Shown here piece by piece: positions 1-8,398 of a stretch of 64,000 bases of DNA. Below the pieces are notes generated by a model that did not search any database, was not told where the DNA came from, and saw nothing but the letters and a program-made list of their open reading frames with translations. The stretch's first letter is position 1; each line of letters begins with the position of its first letter. Made by a program: the position numbers and the translations under genes. Source of the DNA: Neolewinella agarilytica (GTDB lineage: Bacteria; Bacteroidota; Bacteroidia; Chitinophagales; Saprospiraceae); assembly GCF_900110645.1 (NCBI RefSeq), contig NZ_FOFB01000005.1:62001-126000 (forward strand). Direction: 5' to 3'.

Positions 1-1
1 T

Positions 2-361
2 ATGCAGGTAACTTTCCTGATTACTCCGCAGACCAGCGAAGAGCGAATTCGTCAGATCGGCAAGCTAAGTACGGGCTTTATCTATGTGGTATCCAGCAGT
101 AGCATCACGGGCAAAAGTGGCGAAATTACGGAAGGACAGAAGGCCTACTTCGCGCGAATTGCAGCCATGGATTTAACTCAACCGAAGTTGATCGGTTTTG
201 GCATCAGTGATGCGAAAAGCTTCCGGACAGCCTGTGCGTATGCCAATGGTGCCATCATCGGTAGTGCGTTTATACGGGCCCTGAAGGACGTGGACGATGT
301 AGCAGCGGCGACCCGTAGCTTTGTTCACGGTATTCTTTCGCCGGCTTCAGTCGGCGCATAA
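2..361 (+). CDS. trpA: Tryptophan synthase alpha subunit, C-terminal part (cut by window start)
   Basis: The last 119 residues of a TrpA TIM barrel, which cleaves indole-3-glycerol phosphate to indole and glyceraldehyde 3-phosphate in the cytosolic TrpA-TrpB complex. Visible are the GFIYVVSSSSITG strand-loop, which matches the phosphate-binding YxVSxxGxTG region, and the later GFGISDAKSF and GAIIGSAFI blocks that end the barrel. The N-terminal half lies outside the window, so the ATG at base 2 is only an internal Met. The final residues (SPASVGA and the stop) are encoded inside a palindromic repeat that continues into the gap before miaA. The repeat has therefore replaced or extended the native C-terminus. 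Recognition is by motif and length. Confidence 0.9.
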   Translation: MQVTFLITPQTSEERIRQIGKLSTGFIYVVSSSSITGKSGEITEGQKAYFARIAAMDLTQPKLIGFGISDAKSFRTACAYANGAIIGSAFIRALKDVDDVAAATRSFVHGILSPASVGA

Positions 362-387
362 ACTTTCGCCGACTGAAGTCGGCGCTA
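339..387. repeat. Palindromic intergenic repeat, family 2 (core GCCGACTTCAGTCGGC), copy 1
   Basis: Two near-identical 18-base palindromic units (339-356 and 367-384) sit back to back. The first encodes the end of trpA and the second lies in the gap before miaA. The same unit pair occurs at 29077-29140, also at the end of a gene. Each unit can fold on itself and the two can pair with each other. The behaviour resembles REP-type elements. No function is visible apart from possible transcript-end structure. Confidence 0.8.
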
Positions 388-398
388 CAAAGCAAATC

Positions 399-1289
399 AT
401 GAAGCCCAGGCTCATCGTTATCGGAGGCCCAACGGCCAGCGGGAAAACTTCCCTTGCCATCGAAGTGGCTAAGCATTACCGGACGGAAATCATCAGTGCG
501 GACAGCCGTCAGTTCTACACCGAGATGAAAATCGGGAATGCCCGCCCGACGGAGGAGGAATTGGCGCAGGTGCCCCATCATTTTGTGGCGGACCGAAGTT
601 TGATGGATCCACTTACGGCGGGGAGATTAGCGGAAGCGGCACTCGATTTGCTCACGGAGCTGTTTCAGCGCCATCAGGTAGTAGTGCTTACCGGAGGTAG
701 TGGCTTATACCTTCGCGCACTCTGTGAAGGGCTCGATGAGTTTCCTGAAGTCACCGGGGAGGCGCAAACGCAGGTGCAGGGTCTGTTGGAGGAGCAGGGA
801 ATCACCGGCCTGCAGGCATTACTCCAGGAACTGGACCCTGCTTATTTCGCAGTGGTCGATCATCAAAACGCCCGCCGCCTGGAGCGGGCCCTGAAAGTCT
901 GCCTCTCCTCCGGTAAACCCTATTCCTCCTTCCTGGGTAATCGCCCCGAACGCCCCTTTGATTGCCGGTATTTTACCACCAATCTTCCCCGTCCGCTCCT
1001 CTATGATCGTATTAACCGACGGGTAGACCTCATGCTGGAAGCCGGCCTCGAAGCTGAAGCCCGCTCCCTTTCCTCTTTTCGCCATTTACCCGTTCTGCAA
1101 ACCGTCGGATATCAGGAGTGGTGGCCTTATTTTGAGGAAGAATACTCCCGTGACCGGGCCATTGAGCTGATTAAACAAAATAGCCGGCGGTATGCCAAAA
1201 GGCAGGTGACATGGTTTAAAAAAGGAGGACTTTATCAACCGGTAAATGATCTGGCAGACATTGTCGAGAAAATGACTGATGCTAACTAA
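399..1289 (+). CDS. miaA: tRNA dimethylallyltransferase
   Basis: MiaA transfers a dimethylallyl group to N6 of A37 in tRNAs that read UNN codons. The 296 residues match the usual length. The P-loop GPTASGKTSLA is at about residue 10, followed by the ISADSRQFYTEM substrate block, the GGSGLYLRAL motif and a C-terminal RRYAKRQVTWFKK block typical of the family. The open frame extends upstream to 321, but that stretch is repeat DNA and overlaps trpA. The Met just before KPRLIVIGGP is therefore taken as the start. The partner enzyme MiaB, which methylthiolates the same base, is encoded at 18400-19845. The gene faces the next one tail to tail. Confidence 0.95.
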   Translation: MKPRLIVIGGPTASGKTSLAIEVAKHYRTEIISADSRQFYTEMKIGNARPTEEELAQVPHHFVADRSLMDPLTAGRLAEAALDLLTELFQRHQVVVLTGGSGLYLRALCEGLDEFPEVTGEAQTQVQGLLEEQGITGLQALLQELDPAYFAVVDHQNARRLERALKVCLSSGKPYSSFLGNRPERPFDCRYFTTNLPRPLLYDRINRRVDLMLEAGLEAEARSLSSFRHLPVLQTVGYQEWWPYFEEEYSRDRAIELIKQNSRRYAKRQVTWFKKGGLYQPVNDLADIVEKMTDAN

Positions 1290-1301
1290 TACATTGTGGC
1301 T

Positions 1302-2510
1302 TTACCCTTTAGCATACTCCTCCAAATAGCCAAAGTGAGGGCCCAGTTTTCCGTCTACGGTTACACTGGCCCGCTCCAGAATGCCGGATTTCTCCCGGGC
1401 ATATTCGGGCAAAATTTTCTCAATGAACACTTTCCCAAAGGCTTCGCTGGCGTCACGGGGGAGCTCACTGGGAAGGTTGTCAATGGACATGATATCAATG
1501 CCATCCGTTCTGTATGCCTCTGTTTCTTCGCCCGTCAGCGGGTCATAACCGAAAACCGGATCCGCGATGGTGGAGGCCCGCAGAGTAGAAGGAACGCTCG
1601 CCGCCGGGGCAATATCACAGGTAACGTCGCCGATTACCCGAATACGGAAGTCATCCGTTGTCATTTCCTCCCGGGTAAAGAAGGCTGGGGCCTTCCCATC
1701 CCAAAAAATACCATTGATGAAAAGGTCGGACACTTTTGCGTAGGGCGCAAAATTTGACTGGTACTCTTCCCCGTTTTGATAGAAATGCTGTTTGTCAATG
1801 GGGCCACCCTTGGGGTGTTTGGCGTAATCCCGGACGTGTAATTGGGTGAAGACCGCTTCGTCCTTCTTTTCGCCATTGAGATAGGCTGCAGGGCTGATTT
1901 TTGTGAAGCCCATATCTTCCAGCACCTGGGCAGCACCCTGGCCCACGCGACCGGTGCCAGTAAGTACTATGCGGATTGGAGGTAAGGTCAGTTTGGCGTA
2001 CACTTCTTTAGCAGCAGCATAATCATATAAATCCTTCAGGCGGGGGAGTTGGAAGGCTCCCGTACGCTGAGCGTAGGTCCACACGGTATTATGCGCGCCC
2101 ACCATGCCGGCCCAGTAGCCGAAAGCAATGAGGCGTTTGCCTTTTTCGTCGGTGAAGTATTCGTAATCCATATGCGTGATGCCCTTGTCAAGCAGCGCGC
2201 GCATCAGTGGCTGATTATAAGGTTGCTCTTTAGCTACGTGTGCGAAAAAGCAATATTTCTTGTTGGGGATCAATTGAGAAATCGGGACCTCTTTGATACC
2301 CAGAAGCAGTTCCCGGTCAGAGATGTCTTCCACCATCGGAATACCCAGTTCAGCGTATTCCTCATCCTTGAAGGTTCGTCCCGGGCTCGGCTGTACGACA
2401 ATATCGATGCCTTGCTTTCGAAGACCGGCTACTTGAGTCGGGGTTAATGGAACCCGGGCATCGGGTGGAACTTTTCCTTCACGGATTACGGCAATGGTAG
2501 GATACTTCAA
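1302..2510 (-). CDS. Alanine dehydrogenase/saccharopine dehydrogenase-like NAD(P) oxidoreductase
   Basis: A 402-residue protein with an AlaDH/PNT N-terminal domain (IREGKVPPDARVPLTP near residue 9) and a Rossmann domain with the nucleotide-binding loop VLTGTGRVGQGAAQVLE near residue 185. The central FFAHVAKEQPYNQPLM, DYEYF and RLIAFGYWAGMVGAHN blocks resemble lysine-forming saccharopine dehydrogenase (LYS1/AASS type) more than true alanine dehydrogenase. The expected reaction is reversible NAD-linked oxidative deamination of an amino acid or saccharopine; the substrate cannot be fixed from sequence. A dispersed-element copy lies directly upstream of the ATG (2529-2571) and may carry promoter sequence. 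It may be transcribed alone. Confidence 0.72.
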   Translation of the reverse strand: MKYPTIAVIREGKVPPDARVPLTPTQVAGLRKQGIDIVVQPSPGRTFKDEEYAELGIPMVEDISDRELLLGIKEVPISQLIPNKKYCFFAHVAKEQPYNQPLMRALLDKGITHMDYEYFTDEKGKRLIAFGYWAGMVGAHNTVWTYAQRTGAFQLPRLKDLYDYAAAKEVYAKLTLPPIRIVLTGTGRVGQGAAQVLEDMGFTKISPAAYLNGEKKDEAVFTQLHVRDYAKHPKGGPIDKQHFYQNGEEYQSNFAPYAKVSDLFINGIFWDGKAPAFFTREEMTTDDFRIRVIGDVTCDIAPAASVPSTLRASTIADPVFGYDPLTGEETEAYRTDGIDIMSIDNLPSELPRDASEAFGKVFIEKILPEYAREKSGILERASVTVDGKLGPHFGYLEEYAKG

Positions 2511-2528
2511 GGCGGACTGGTTTTATTT

Positions 2529-2571
2529 GGGCGATATACGCAGGTGCAAAGAAAAGAATAAAGAGCAAAGG
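2529..2571 (+). repeat. Dispersed element, family 1, single copy (upstream of the 2510 gene)
   Basis: Matches the family pattern of a GC-rich flank, CGCAGGTGCAAAG, an AT-rich spacer and AAGAGCAAAGG. It fills the gap between the PAP2 gene's end and the start of the oxidoreductase. On the gene's strand it reads TTCTTTGCACCTGCG toward the start codon, so its TTTG could act as a promoter -7 half-site. The flank here is degenerate (GGGCGATATA). Confidence 0.7.
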
Positions 2572-2576
2572 AAAGG

Positions 2577-3326
2577 CTACTCTGGAGGCGGAACACTTCG
2601 CCTGGCTGCCGGGGTTTTGTCAAAGAAGGAAAGCCAGCCCCTGTCCAGTTTATAAGCACGGGGGAAAAGTCGATGCTGAATAAGATAGACAATAGTGGCC
2701 AGGCAAAGTCCCAGCCCGGCACCTACCGTTACGTCCCGAAGGAAGTGATACAGGAGATACATCCGGCTAAAGGCTACCAATACGGCGAGCCCGAAACACA
2801 GCAGGGCTACCCAAAGCTTCCCTCTGCGGGCGGAAAAGGTCAGAAATCCGTACAGGGCAAAGGCTGAGGTGGCATGCCCGCTGGGGAAACTGCTATCGGG
2901 GGACCAGTTCCGGTAAGCCTCTTCAAAGTGATTAAGCGAATGCCAGATTTCTTCGTAGTTGTCGAAGAACCAACGCATGGGCCTGGCCTGCGCAAAAAGG
3001 AGCTTCAGAACGCCGGCTACAATGCCGGCCGTCGCACCGGCAACCACCGTAAATATCCCCCTCCGGTAACTGTAGGCTGAGACCATAATTAGCACAACCA
3101 CGTAAGCCACGGGCTCCGCCAACTGGGTGCCAAGTTTAAAGAAAGTATCCCAGAAAGGGCTTCGTAACCGATTGATGGCTATCAGCGTATCTCCCTGATT
3201 AGAGGTTGCCCACAGATAACCATTAATCAGGAGCAAGAACATCGTCCCACCAATGAACAGCCAGTTGTTGCGAAGGAAGCTGGAGAATGATGTTTCGACT
3301 TGCTGATTGGGGGAAGTTTGCAGCAT
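2577..3326 (-). CDS. PAP2 family membrane phosphatase
   Basis: A 249-residue integral membrane acid phosphatase of the type 2 phosphatidic acid phosphatase family. It probably dephosphorylates undecaprenyl pyrophosphate, a phosphatidyl phosphate or a related lipid on the periplasmic face. All three signature motifs are present: KLLFAQARP (KX6RP), SFPSGH (PSGH) and SRMYLLYHFLRD (SRX5HX3D). Several hydrophobic helices surround them. The frame is open a further 38 codons upstream, but the Met before LQTSPNQQVE gives a normal-length protein, and the extension has no family character. The substrate is unknown. Confidence 0.88.
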   Translation of the reverse strand: MLQTSPNQQVETSFSSFLRNNWLFIGGTMFLLLINGYLWATSNQGDTLIAINRLRSPFWDTFFKLGTQLAEPVAYVVVLIMVSAYSYRRGIFTVVAGATAGIVAGVLKLLFAQARPMRWFFDNYEEIWHSLNHFEEAYRNWSPDSSFPSGHATSAFALYGFLTFSARRGKLWVALLCFGLAVLVAFSRMYLLYHFLRDVTVGAGLGLCLATIVYLIQHRLFPRAYKLDRGWLSFFDKTPAARRSVPPPE

Positions 3327-3694
3327 GCCGTGAAGGTATGGAATTTTAGAAAAGCCCGTCGGTTGGGATTTGCTTAGTGTGGGTAACAAGTTGCAGGAAT
3401 AAATGATTACAAGCCCCTTGACTACGCCCTCCACACCCATTCGACTACGCTCAGGAGCCGACTGCCAAAGTGTGGCCGTTCACGAATTTCGCCTTGGGCG
3501 AACGTCCTGTTCCCAGCATCAAAATTACCATGGGCAGAGGAGCTCCAGCTCCGAATCGGGTAAGAGGGCGGAGAGACTTTGGCCATATCACGAAAAGCTA
3601 TCGGGATAAGCTGTGGTAGTTGCCCGCTTCGGGGGACTGGCTCATTTATGGTCGGAGCTGGAGCTCCTCCTCCCCACTGCTTCCCTGCAACCTT
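3327..3694. other. Non-coding gap with a long inverted repeat between lptF-type gene and PAP2 gene
   Basis: This 368-base stretch contains only repeat-like DNA. An inverted pair, GGAGCTCCAGCTCCGA near 3539 and TCGGAGCTGGAGCTCC near 3652, is separated by about 100 bases. The start of a family-1 element copy lies at its left end (3674 onward). Short plus-strand open frames here have no protein character. No clear promoter for the PAP2 gene could be pinned down. Confidence 0.6.
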
Positions 3695-3719
3695 CTACTG
3701 CACCTGCGCCCCGTCGCCC
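3674..3719 (-). repeat. Dispersed element, family 1, copy forming the C-terminus of the LptF/G permease
   Basis: On the gene's strand the sequence runs GGGCGACGGGGCGCAGGTGCAG, then the spacer and AAGCAGTGGGG. It overlaps the last codons of the permease, so the tail DGAQVQ and the stop are encoded by the element. Confidence 0.7.
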
Positions 3720-5476
3720 GGTTCTTCCTGCTTCTTAACCCGTCCTTTTGCCCAGGAAAACAATCGGGTTATGCCGTCTGTACTTACCAGCTTGGCGTCT
3801 TTCAGGGCCCGGGATGTAATGTAAAGACTAACGGGAAAGAGAATGATGCAGGGTAACCAACCCGCAAAAGCACCATTGACCACAAAGCTCTCCGCCAGCT
3901 TTCGGCAGAAGATGGTAAGAATGATGAAGATGACGAAAAAGATAATACTCACCAGGATGGGGTAGCCGAAACCGCCCTTGCGAACAATGGCCCCCATTGG
4001 TGCTCCGATGAAAATGAAGATAATGCACACCAATGATAAACTGTATTTCATGTGCATATCATAAATATGCTTTACGCGGCTCTCCCGTACGCCGGGCAAG
4101 ATGCGTTGCGTTGACTGTGCCTGACTGGTAATGGATCGGGCGGCAGATCGCGCCCGGTTGATGACCCGGGTAAAGGCCGTCTTTTCCAGACTATCCATTA
4201 TTGAGGATACGCCAGGCCAATCTTTCCCGTATTGAACCAATGGGTTTTCCAATGAACGTCGTTTAGCCTCTGTCTGACGAAAGGTTACCTCAGCCCGCTT
4301 CTCATCTTTACTCTTCGTCGCGTTCTTTGGCTTGGTCGTTGGCGCATTTTCAATTCGCACAATGTTGCTGGGGGTTTTATTCACCCTGGTGGCAACCTGA
4401 GGCAATTGTCGTTGGGTCTGAGAGCTCGTAGCTGGTTGATCAACAATGTCTTTGATACTGCTGGTGGCAGCCGTTGAGTCTCCTTCTATCCGTGTTCGCG
4501 CTTCGGCGTCATCTTCATCAGGAGATTCAAACTGGGGGGCAAATTTTTCCCGGTATACTGTCGTGTCTTTACGCGCCAGGGGCAGGTAGTTGACCACGTG
4601 ATTGCTGATGGTCTGTTTCCGAACGGCAATGTCAATGTCAATCGAATCCACCCCCTCCTGCAGCTGCCAGGTAGCCAGCATACTCCGGTTCGTTCGAAAC
4701 AAGGTCTCGTTCGTTTTACCGAGTTTAAATTCACTGAGGTCAAAGACCTTGGTGTAACTGTCAAAGCGAGTACGTACAAAGGGCAAGCTACTGCGGTTTT
4801 TGCCCGTGTTTTTTCGCTCTGAATATTGATACCCGTCGTAGAGCTTCATGACGAAGAAGCTACCGTCGTTCTCGGAGTACATCTCTCCGGTTTTTGCTAC
4901 AATCTGGCCAAGATCACCAGTAGAGGCTTTGGTGTGGTCATAGATCAGGATGTCAGCAATATCCCGGCCATTCTCCGATCGTTTTCCGAGCCTGATCGAT
5001 GACTGACTGAAGTCATCATTGAATACCCCGGGCTCCATGGAGAGCGTTGGTTTCTTTTGCTGGATGTCGTACATCCGGGCACCGAACTGAAGGTTGGCTG
5101 CCGGAATAACGTAATCTGCACAGGCGAAACTCACACCCGCCGAGATAATACCAAACAGGATGAGCGGGCGCATCACCCTTAGCAAACTGGTCCCCGCTGA
5201 CTTGAAACTGGATAGCTCATAATGCTCCGCCATCCCACCGAGCACCATCACCGAGGAGATGAGCAAGGCCAACGGTAGCGCCAGCGGCACCAGCCCGACG
5301 CATTTGTAGGCCATCAGCTCGAGGACCGTGAAGAAACCAAGTCCCTTACCCGCAATATCGTCGAGGTAAACCCACAGCACCTGCATCATCAGGACGAAAA
5401 TGGCGATCGCGAAGGTTACCACGAAGGGCCCTGCGAAGGATTTAGCCATTAATTTGTCGAGACGTTTGATGATCAT
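3695..5476 (-). CDS. LptF/LptG (YjgP/YjgQ) family permease
   Basis: An inner-membrane permease subunit of the LPS transport complex, which with LptB lifts lipopolysaccharide from the inner membrane into the periplasmic LptC-LptA bridge. The 593 residues show an N-terminal helix bundle (LDKLMAKSFAGPF, then hydrophobic helices up to about residue 125), a periplasmic jelly-roll region (about 130-280) and C-terminal helices after about 475, with the family's final VNGAFAGWLPCIILFPVS helix. A polar, Ser/Thr/Lys-rich insert at about 300-470 makes it much longer than the roughly 360-residue enterobacterial form. The frame opens with a TTG three codons upstream; the ATG is preferred. The last residues come from a dispersed element. 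Whether it acts as LptF or LptG is unclear. Confidence 0.85.
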   Translation of the reverse strand: MIIKRLDKLMAKSFAGPFVVTFAIAIFVLMMQVLWVYLDDIAGKGLGFFTVLELMAYKCVGLVPLALPLALLISSVMVLGGMAEHYELSSFKSAGTSLLRVMRPLILFGIISAGVSFACADYVIPAANLQFGARMYDIQQKKPTLSMEPGVFNDDFSQSSIRLGKRSENGRDIADILIYDHTKASTGDLGQIVAKTGEMYSENDGSFFVMKLYDGYQYSERKNTGKNRSSLPFVRTRFDSYTKVFDLSEFKLGKTNETLFRTNRSMLATWQLQEGVDSIDIDIAVRKQTISNHVVNYLPLARKDTTVYREKFAPQFESPDEDDAEARTRIEGDSTAATSSIKDIVDQPATSSQTQRQLPQVATRVNKTPSNIVRIENAPTTKPKNATKSKDEKRAEVTFRQTEAKRRSLENPLVQYGKDWPGVSSIMDSLEKTAFTRVINRARSAARSITSQAQSTQRILPGVRESRVKHIYDMHMKYSLSLVCIIFIFIGAPMGAIVRKGGFGYPILVSIIFFVIFIILTIFCRKLAESFVVNGAFAGWLPCIILFPVSLYITSRALKDAKLVSTDGITRLFSWAKGRVKKQEEPGDGAQVQ

Positions 5477-5585
5477 GGGAGGCAAAAGTAAGGGGGGAAA
5501 GGGGGAAGGGAGAAAATGATACAGCCCTTAACGAAGGTTTAATGAAAATAATGACCAGAGGAAGGTCGGGGAACAGGGTAACGCG

Positions 5586-5660
5586 GACGCTCGAAGGTCC
5601 CGCAATACTGCGGGACGCTTCGAGGTCCGCTTTGCCTTGCTTAAGGGACCTTTGAGCGTC
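5586..5660. repeat. Long inverted repeat with nested hairpin
   Basis: Outer arms GACGCTCGAAGGTCCC (5586-5601) and GGGACCTTTGAGCGTC (5645-5660) pair with one mismatch. The left arm is followed by a CCCGCAATACTGCGGG hairpin. It lies between the start of the LptF/G gene and the end of oligopeptidase B, both on the minus strand. It may serve as a transcript-end structure for oligopeptidase B, although no T-run follows. Confidence 0.6.
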
Positions 5661-5720
5661 TCGGCGGATATCTAGCGATTGTCCTGGGTCAGGGAACCGA
5701 AAGCCCACTGATTACCGGAC

Positions 5721-7775
5721 TTATCCACGCCCCGCCAGTGTCAAAATCCACCCATAGTCCCGCGCAATATCCTTGATCGAGTCAAAGCGGCCGGAGGCGC
5801 CGCCGTGGCCGACCTTCATGTCGGTGTGGAGCAGGAGCTGATGATCGTCGGTTTTCAGTTCCCGGAGTTTGGCGACCCACTTGGCGGGTTCCCAGTACTG
5901 GACCTGGCTGTCGTGGAGGCCGGTGGTGACGAGCATATTGGGGTAATCCTTGGCTTCCACCTGATCGTAAGGGCTGTAGCTGAGGATGTAGTCATAGTAC
6001 TCCTTGTCGTTGGGGTTGCCCCATTCGTCATACTCGCCGGTGGTGAGGGGGATGGAGTCGTCGAGCATCGTCGTCACTACGTCAACAAAAGGAACCTGAG
6101 CCACGAGCCCGGCCCAGAGGTCGGGGCGCATATTAGCCACGGCACCCATCAGCAATCCGCCGGCACTTCCACCCATGCCGTAAAGACCGGATTTTGTCGT
6201 GTAGTTATTTTGGATGAGCCACTCGCCGGCATCAATGAAGTCCCAAAAAGTATTCTTCTTCTTCAATAGCTTACCGTTGTCATACCAATGGCGGCCCATT
6301 TCTTCCCCGCCGCGAATGTGGGCGATGACGAAAATGAAGCCCCGGTCCAGCAGTGCCAGTCTGGCCACACTAAAGTAGGGGTCCATGCTATAGCCGTAGC
6401 TGCCGTAGGCGTAGAGAAGGAGGGGAGCGCTACCATCTTTTGGGGTTCCCTTCCGGTAAACGATGCTGAGGGGCACTTTCGTCCCGTCCCGACTTTCGGA
6501 GAAGCGGCGCTCACTGACGTAGTTGGCTGCGTCGAAATCACCGAGGACGGGCTGCTGCTTCAACAGGGTTTTCTCCCGCGTGACCATGTTGTAGTCGAAG
6601 GTGCTGGCGGGCGTCGTCATGCTCTGATAGCCGAAACGGAGGGTTTCGGTGTCAAATTCGGGATTGACGGAGGTGTAGGCCATGTAGGCCTCGTCTTCGA
6701 ATTCGAGATAGTGGGATTCTCGATTCTCGGTTTTGGATTTACTACCGCTGTTGGTCAGCACTCGTAAGCGCGTCAGCCCGTTGGTGCGTTCACTGAGGAC
6801 AAGGAAATTTTTGAACAGGTCAACGTCTTCCAGCAGGGTGTCTTCCCGATGGGGGATAAGGGTGGTCCAGTTCTCTTTAGCCGTCGCGTTTTCCGGGGTA
6901 GTCATCAGCTGGAAGTTGCGGGCCTTCCAGTTGGTAAGTACGTAAAACTGATCGTCGAGGTGAGCAATGCTGTACTCCAGGTCGCGCTCGCGGGCCTGGA
7001 ACAGACGTAATTCGCCCAGCGGCTCGTCGGCCGGCAGCAAATGATATTCATTACTGACGGTCTGGGCGGAGCCGATAATGATGTATTTCTTCGACTTGGA
7101 GCGGTAGACGAAAGCACGGAAGGTTTCGTCGGATTCCTCGTAGACCACGGCGTCGTCCTGCGGAGCAGTACCGAGTTTGTGGCGCATGACTTTGTAGGGG
7201 CGCAGGGCTTCGTCCTTCACGGAATAGAAGAGGTATTGCCCGCAGGCACTCCAGACGGAGCCACCGGTGGTGTTGGGGATTTGATCGGGCAGGTTCTGCC
7301 CGGTCAGGAGGTCTTTTACGTGGATGGTGAAGATGCGACGGCTGACGGTGTCTTCTCCGTAGGCCAGGTAGCGGTTATCGTCTGACATGTTCAGCCCGCC
7401 GACCTTGTAAAAGTCGTAGGGTTCCGCCATCTCATTGACGTTGAGCATGAGCTGGGCTTCTTCCTCTTCGACTTTCCGACGCAGATAGCGCGGGTACTGG
7501 TCGCCGGTTTCGTACTTCGTCTGATATTCGTAACCGTTTTTGATGTAGGGGACGCTGCTGTCGTCTTCCTTGATCCTCCCCTTGATTTCCTGAAAGAGTG
7601 TCTCCCGCAACTCACTTTGCTCCTGCGTTTGCGCCTCAAAATAGGCGTTCTCGGCTTCCAGATGACTAATCACCTCAGGATCTTCCCGTTGGTTCATCCA
7701 GTAGTAATTGTCGATGCGATCATGGCTGTGAGCCGTGAGGGTATGGGGAACTTTTTTTGCCAAAGGTGGGGTCAT
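5721..7775 (-). CDS. ptrB: Oligopeptidase B (S9A serine peptidase)
   Basis: A 684-residue prolyl-oligopeptidase-family enzyme that cuts short peptides after basic residues. It has an N-terminal seven-bladed propeller gating a C-terminal alpha/beta hydrolase. The nucleophile Ser lies in GMGGSAGGLLMG. The acid is in TTGLHDSQVQYWEP and the His in MKVGHGGASGRFD, all in the last 170 residues. The opening PLAKKVPHTLTAHSHDRIDNYYWM is typical of the family. The open frame continues 38 codons upstream, but choosing the Met before TPPLAKK gives the standard length. The upstream stretch includes dispersed-element DNA, and there is no convincing signal peptide at this start, so it is probably cytosolic. 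Confidence 0.92.
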   Translation of the reverse strand: MTPPLAKKVPHTLTAHSHDRIDNYYWMNQREDPEVISHLEAENAYFEAQTQEQSELRETLFQEIKGRIKEDDSSVPYIKNGYEYQTKYETGDQYPRYLRRKVEEEEAQLMLNVNEMAEPYDFYKVGGLNMSDDNRYLAYGEDTVSRRIFTIHVKDLLTGQNLPDQIPNTTGGSVWSACGQYLFYSVKDEALRPYKVMRHKLGTAPQDDAVVYEESDETFRAFVYRSKSKKYIIIGSAQTVSNEYHLLPADEPLGELRLFQARERDLEYSIAHLDDQFYVLTNWKARNFQLMTTPENATAKENWTTLIPHREDTLLEDVDLFKNFLVLSERTNGLTRLRVLTNSGSKSKTENRESHYLEFEDEAYMAYTSVNPEFDTETLRFGYQSMTTPASTFDYNMVTREKTLLKQQPVLGDFDAANYVSERRFSESRDGTKVPLSIVYRKGTPKDGSAPLLLYAYGSYGYSMDPYFSVARLALLDRGFIFVIAHIRGGEEMGRHWYDNGKLLKKKNTFWDFIDAGEWLIQNNYTTKSGLYGMGGSAGGLLMGAVANMRPDLWAGLVAQVPFVDVVTTMLDDSIPLTTGEYDEWGNPNDKEYYDYILSYSPYDQVEAKDYPNMLVTTGLHDSQVQYWEPAKWVAKLRELKTDDHQLLLHTDMKVGHGGASGRFDSIKDIARDYGWILTLAGRG

Positions 7776-7898
7776 GCTGGTCGGTTGGTCAGTTTGTTTT
7801 TGTGTCTTTTCGGCTGTAGCCGCTGGAGGGAAACGCAGGGAAGCGTGCAGGGTTGAACAACAGACGGGATTTGGGCAACGGCGCCCCATGGCAAGATC

Positions 7899-7944
7899 GG
7901 GCGCGGCCGCAGGTACAGGGGAAGCAACTAAGGGAGCAGGGGAG
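7899..7944 (+). repeat. Dispersed element, family 1, single copy (upstream of ptrB)
   Basis: GGGCGCGGCCGCAGGTACAG followed by GGGAAG, a short spacer and GGGAGCAGGGG. It is one of the best matches to the consensus flank. The GC-rich end points toward ptrB, as for other copies next to gene starts. Confidence 0.8.
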
Positions 7945-8358
7945 GGGCTTGACTAAAGAGCAAAGGATCGTAACTTGAAGTCTCTCTCTAAAGCAAGCGG
8001 TAAACATGTACCGTCCGAAGGAAAATGGTAATAATTGAGTCTATCGATGGAGTGCTGCCTGCTGCGTATCGCCAGATGCACTAACGAAACGCTCTTGTTT
8101 GTTCCAAAGGCCTAACGGGTAGTCAGTCCCAGGGCAAACGCATCAAACTTCGTTTGCTACGTTTTTGATTGGCGATTGGCGATTCTCGATATTTGATTAG
8201 CTTCGCTGAGCCCTTCGGGGTTCTTGATTTGCTACCGCAAGTGACAGCTCACTGCGTTCGATCGAAACAAAAATCAACTATTAGATTACAGTTTTAGATT
8301 TGATGCGTTTGCCCTGTAGTCAGTCCCAACTTGTCATTCTCATTAAAAAATGGATGCG

Positions 8359-8366
8359 TAGTTTTG
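8359..8366 (+). promoter_or_regulatory. Bacteroidota -7 promoter box TAGTTTTG
   Basis: Perfect TAnnTTTG match 33 bases before the ATG of the type IX cargo gene. A possible -33 TTG is at 8331, with spacing of 25, slightly long. Predicted transcription start is near 8373. Confidence 0.5.
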
Positions 8367-8398
8367 ATGGTCACTAATTGGCCCTGAAAGACGGAAAA

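Larger units (their letters stand above)
7776..8398. other. 623-base divergent intergenic region
   Basis: No protein-coding frame is credible. It holds a family-1 element (7899-7944) and a long inverted repeat whose arms CAGGGCAAACGCATCAAA (near 8131) and TTTGATGCGTTTGCCCTG (near 8298) pair perfectly. Between the arms are AT-rich simple segments such as the repeated TTGGCGATTGGCGATT. The phrase TAGTCAGTCCCA occurs just outside each arm. A promoter for the plus-strand gene is at its right edge. The ptrB promoter was not located. Confidence 0.6.

Noticed and set aside
3403-3856. Plus-strand open frames between the PAP2 and LptF/G genes
   Set aside because: They cover inverted-repeat DNA and overlap the LptF/G end, with no protein-like composition.
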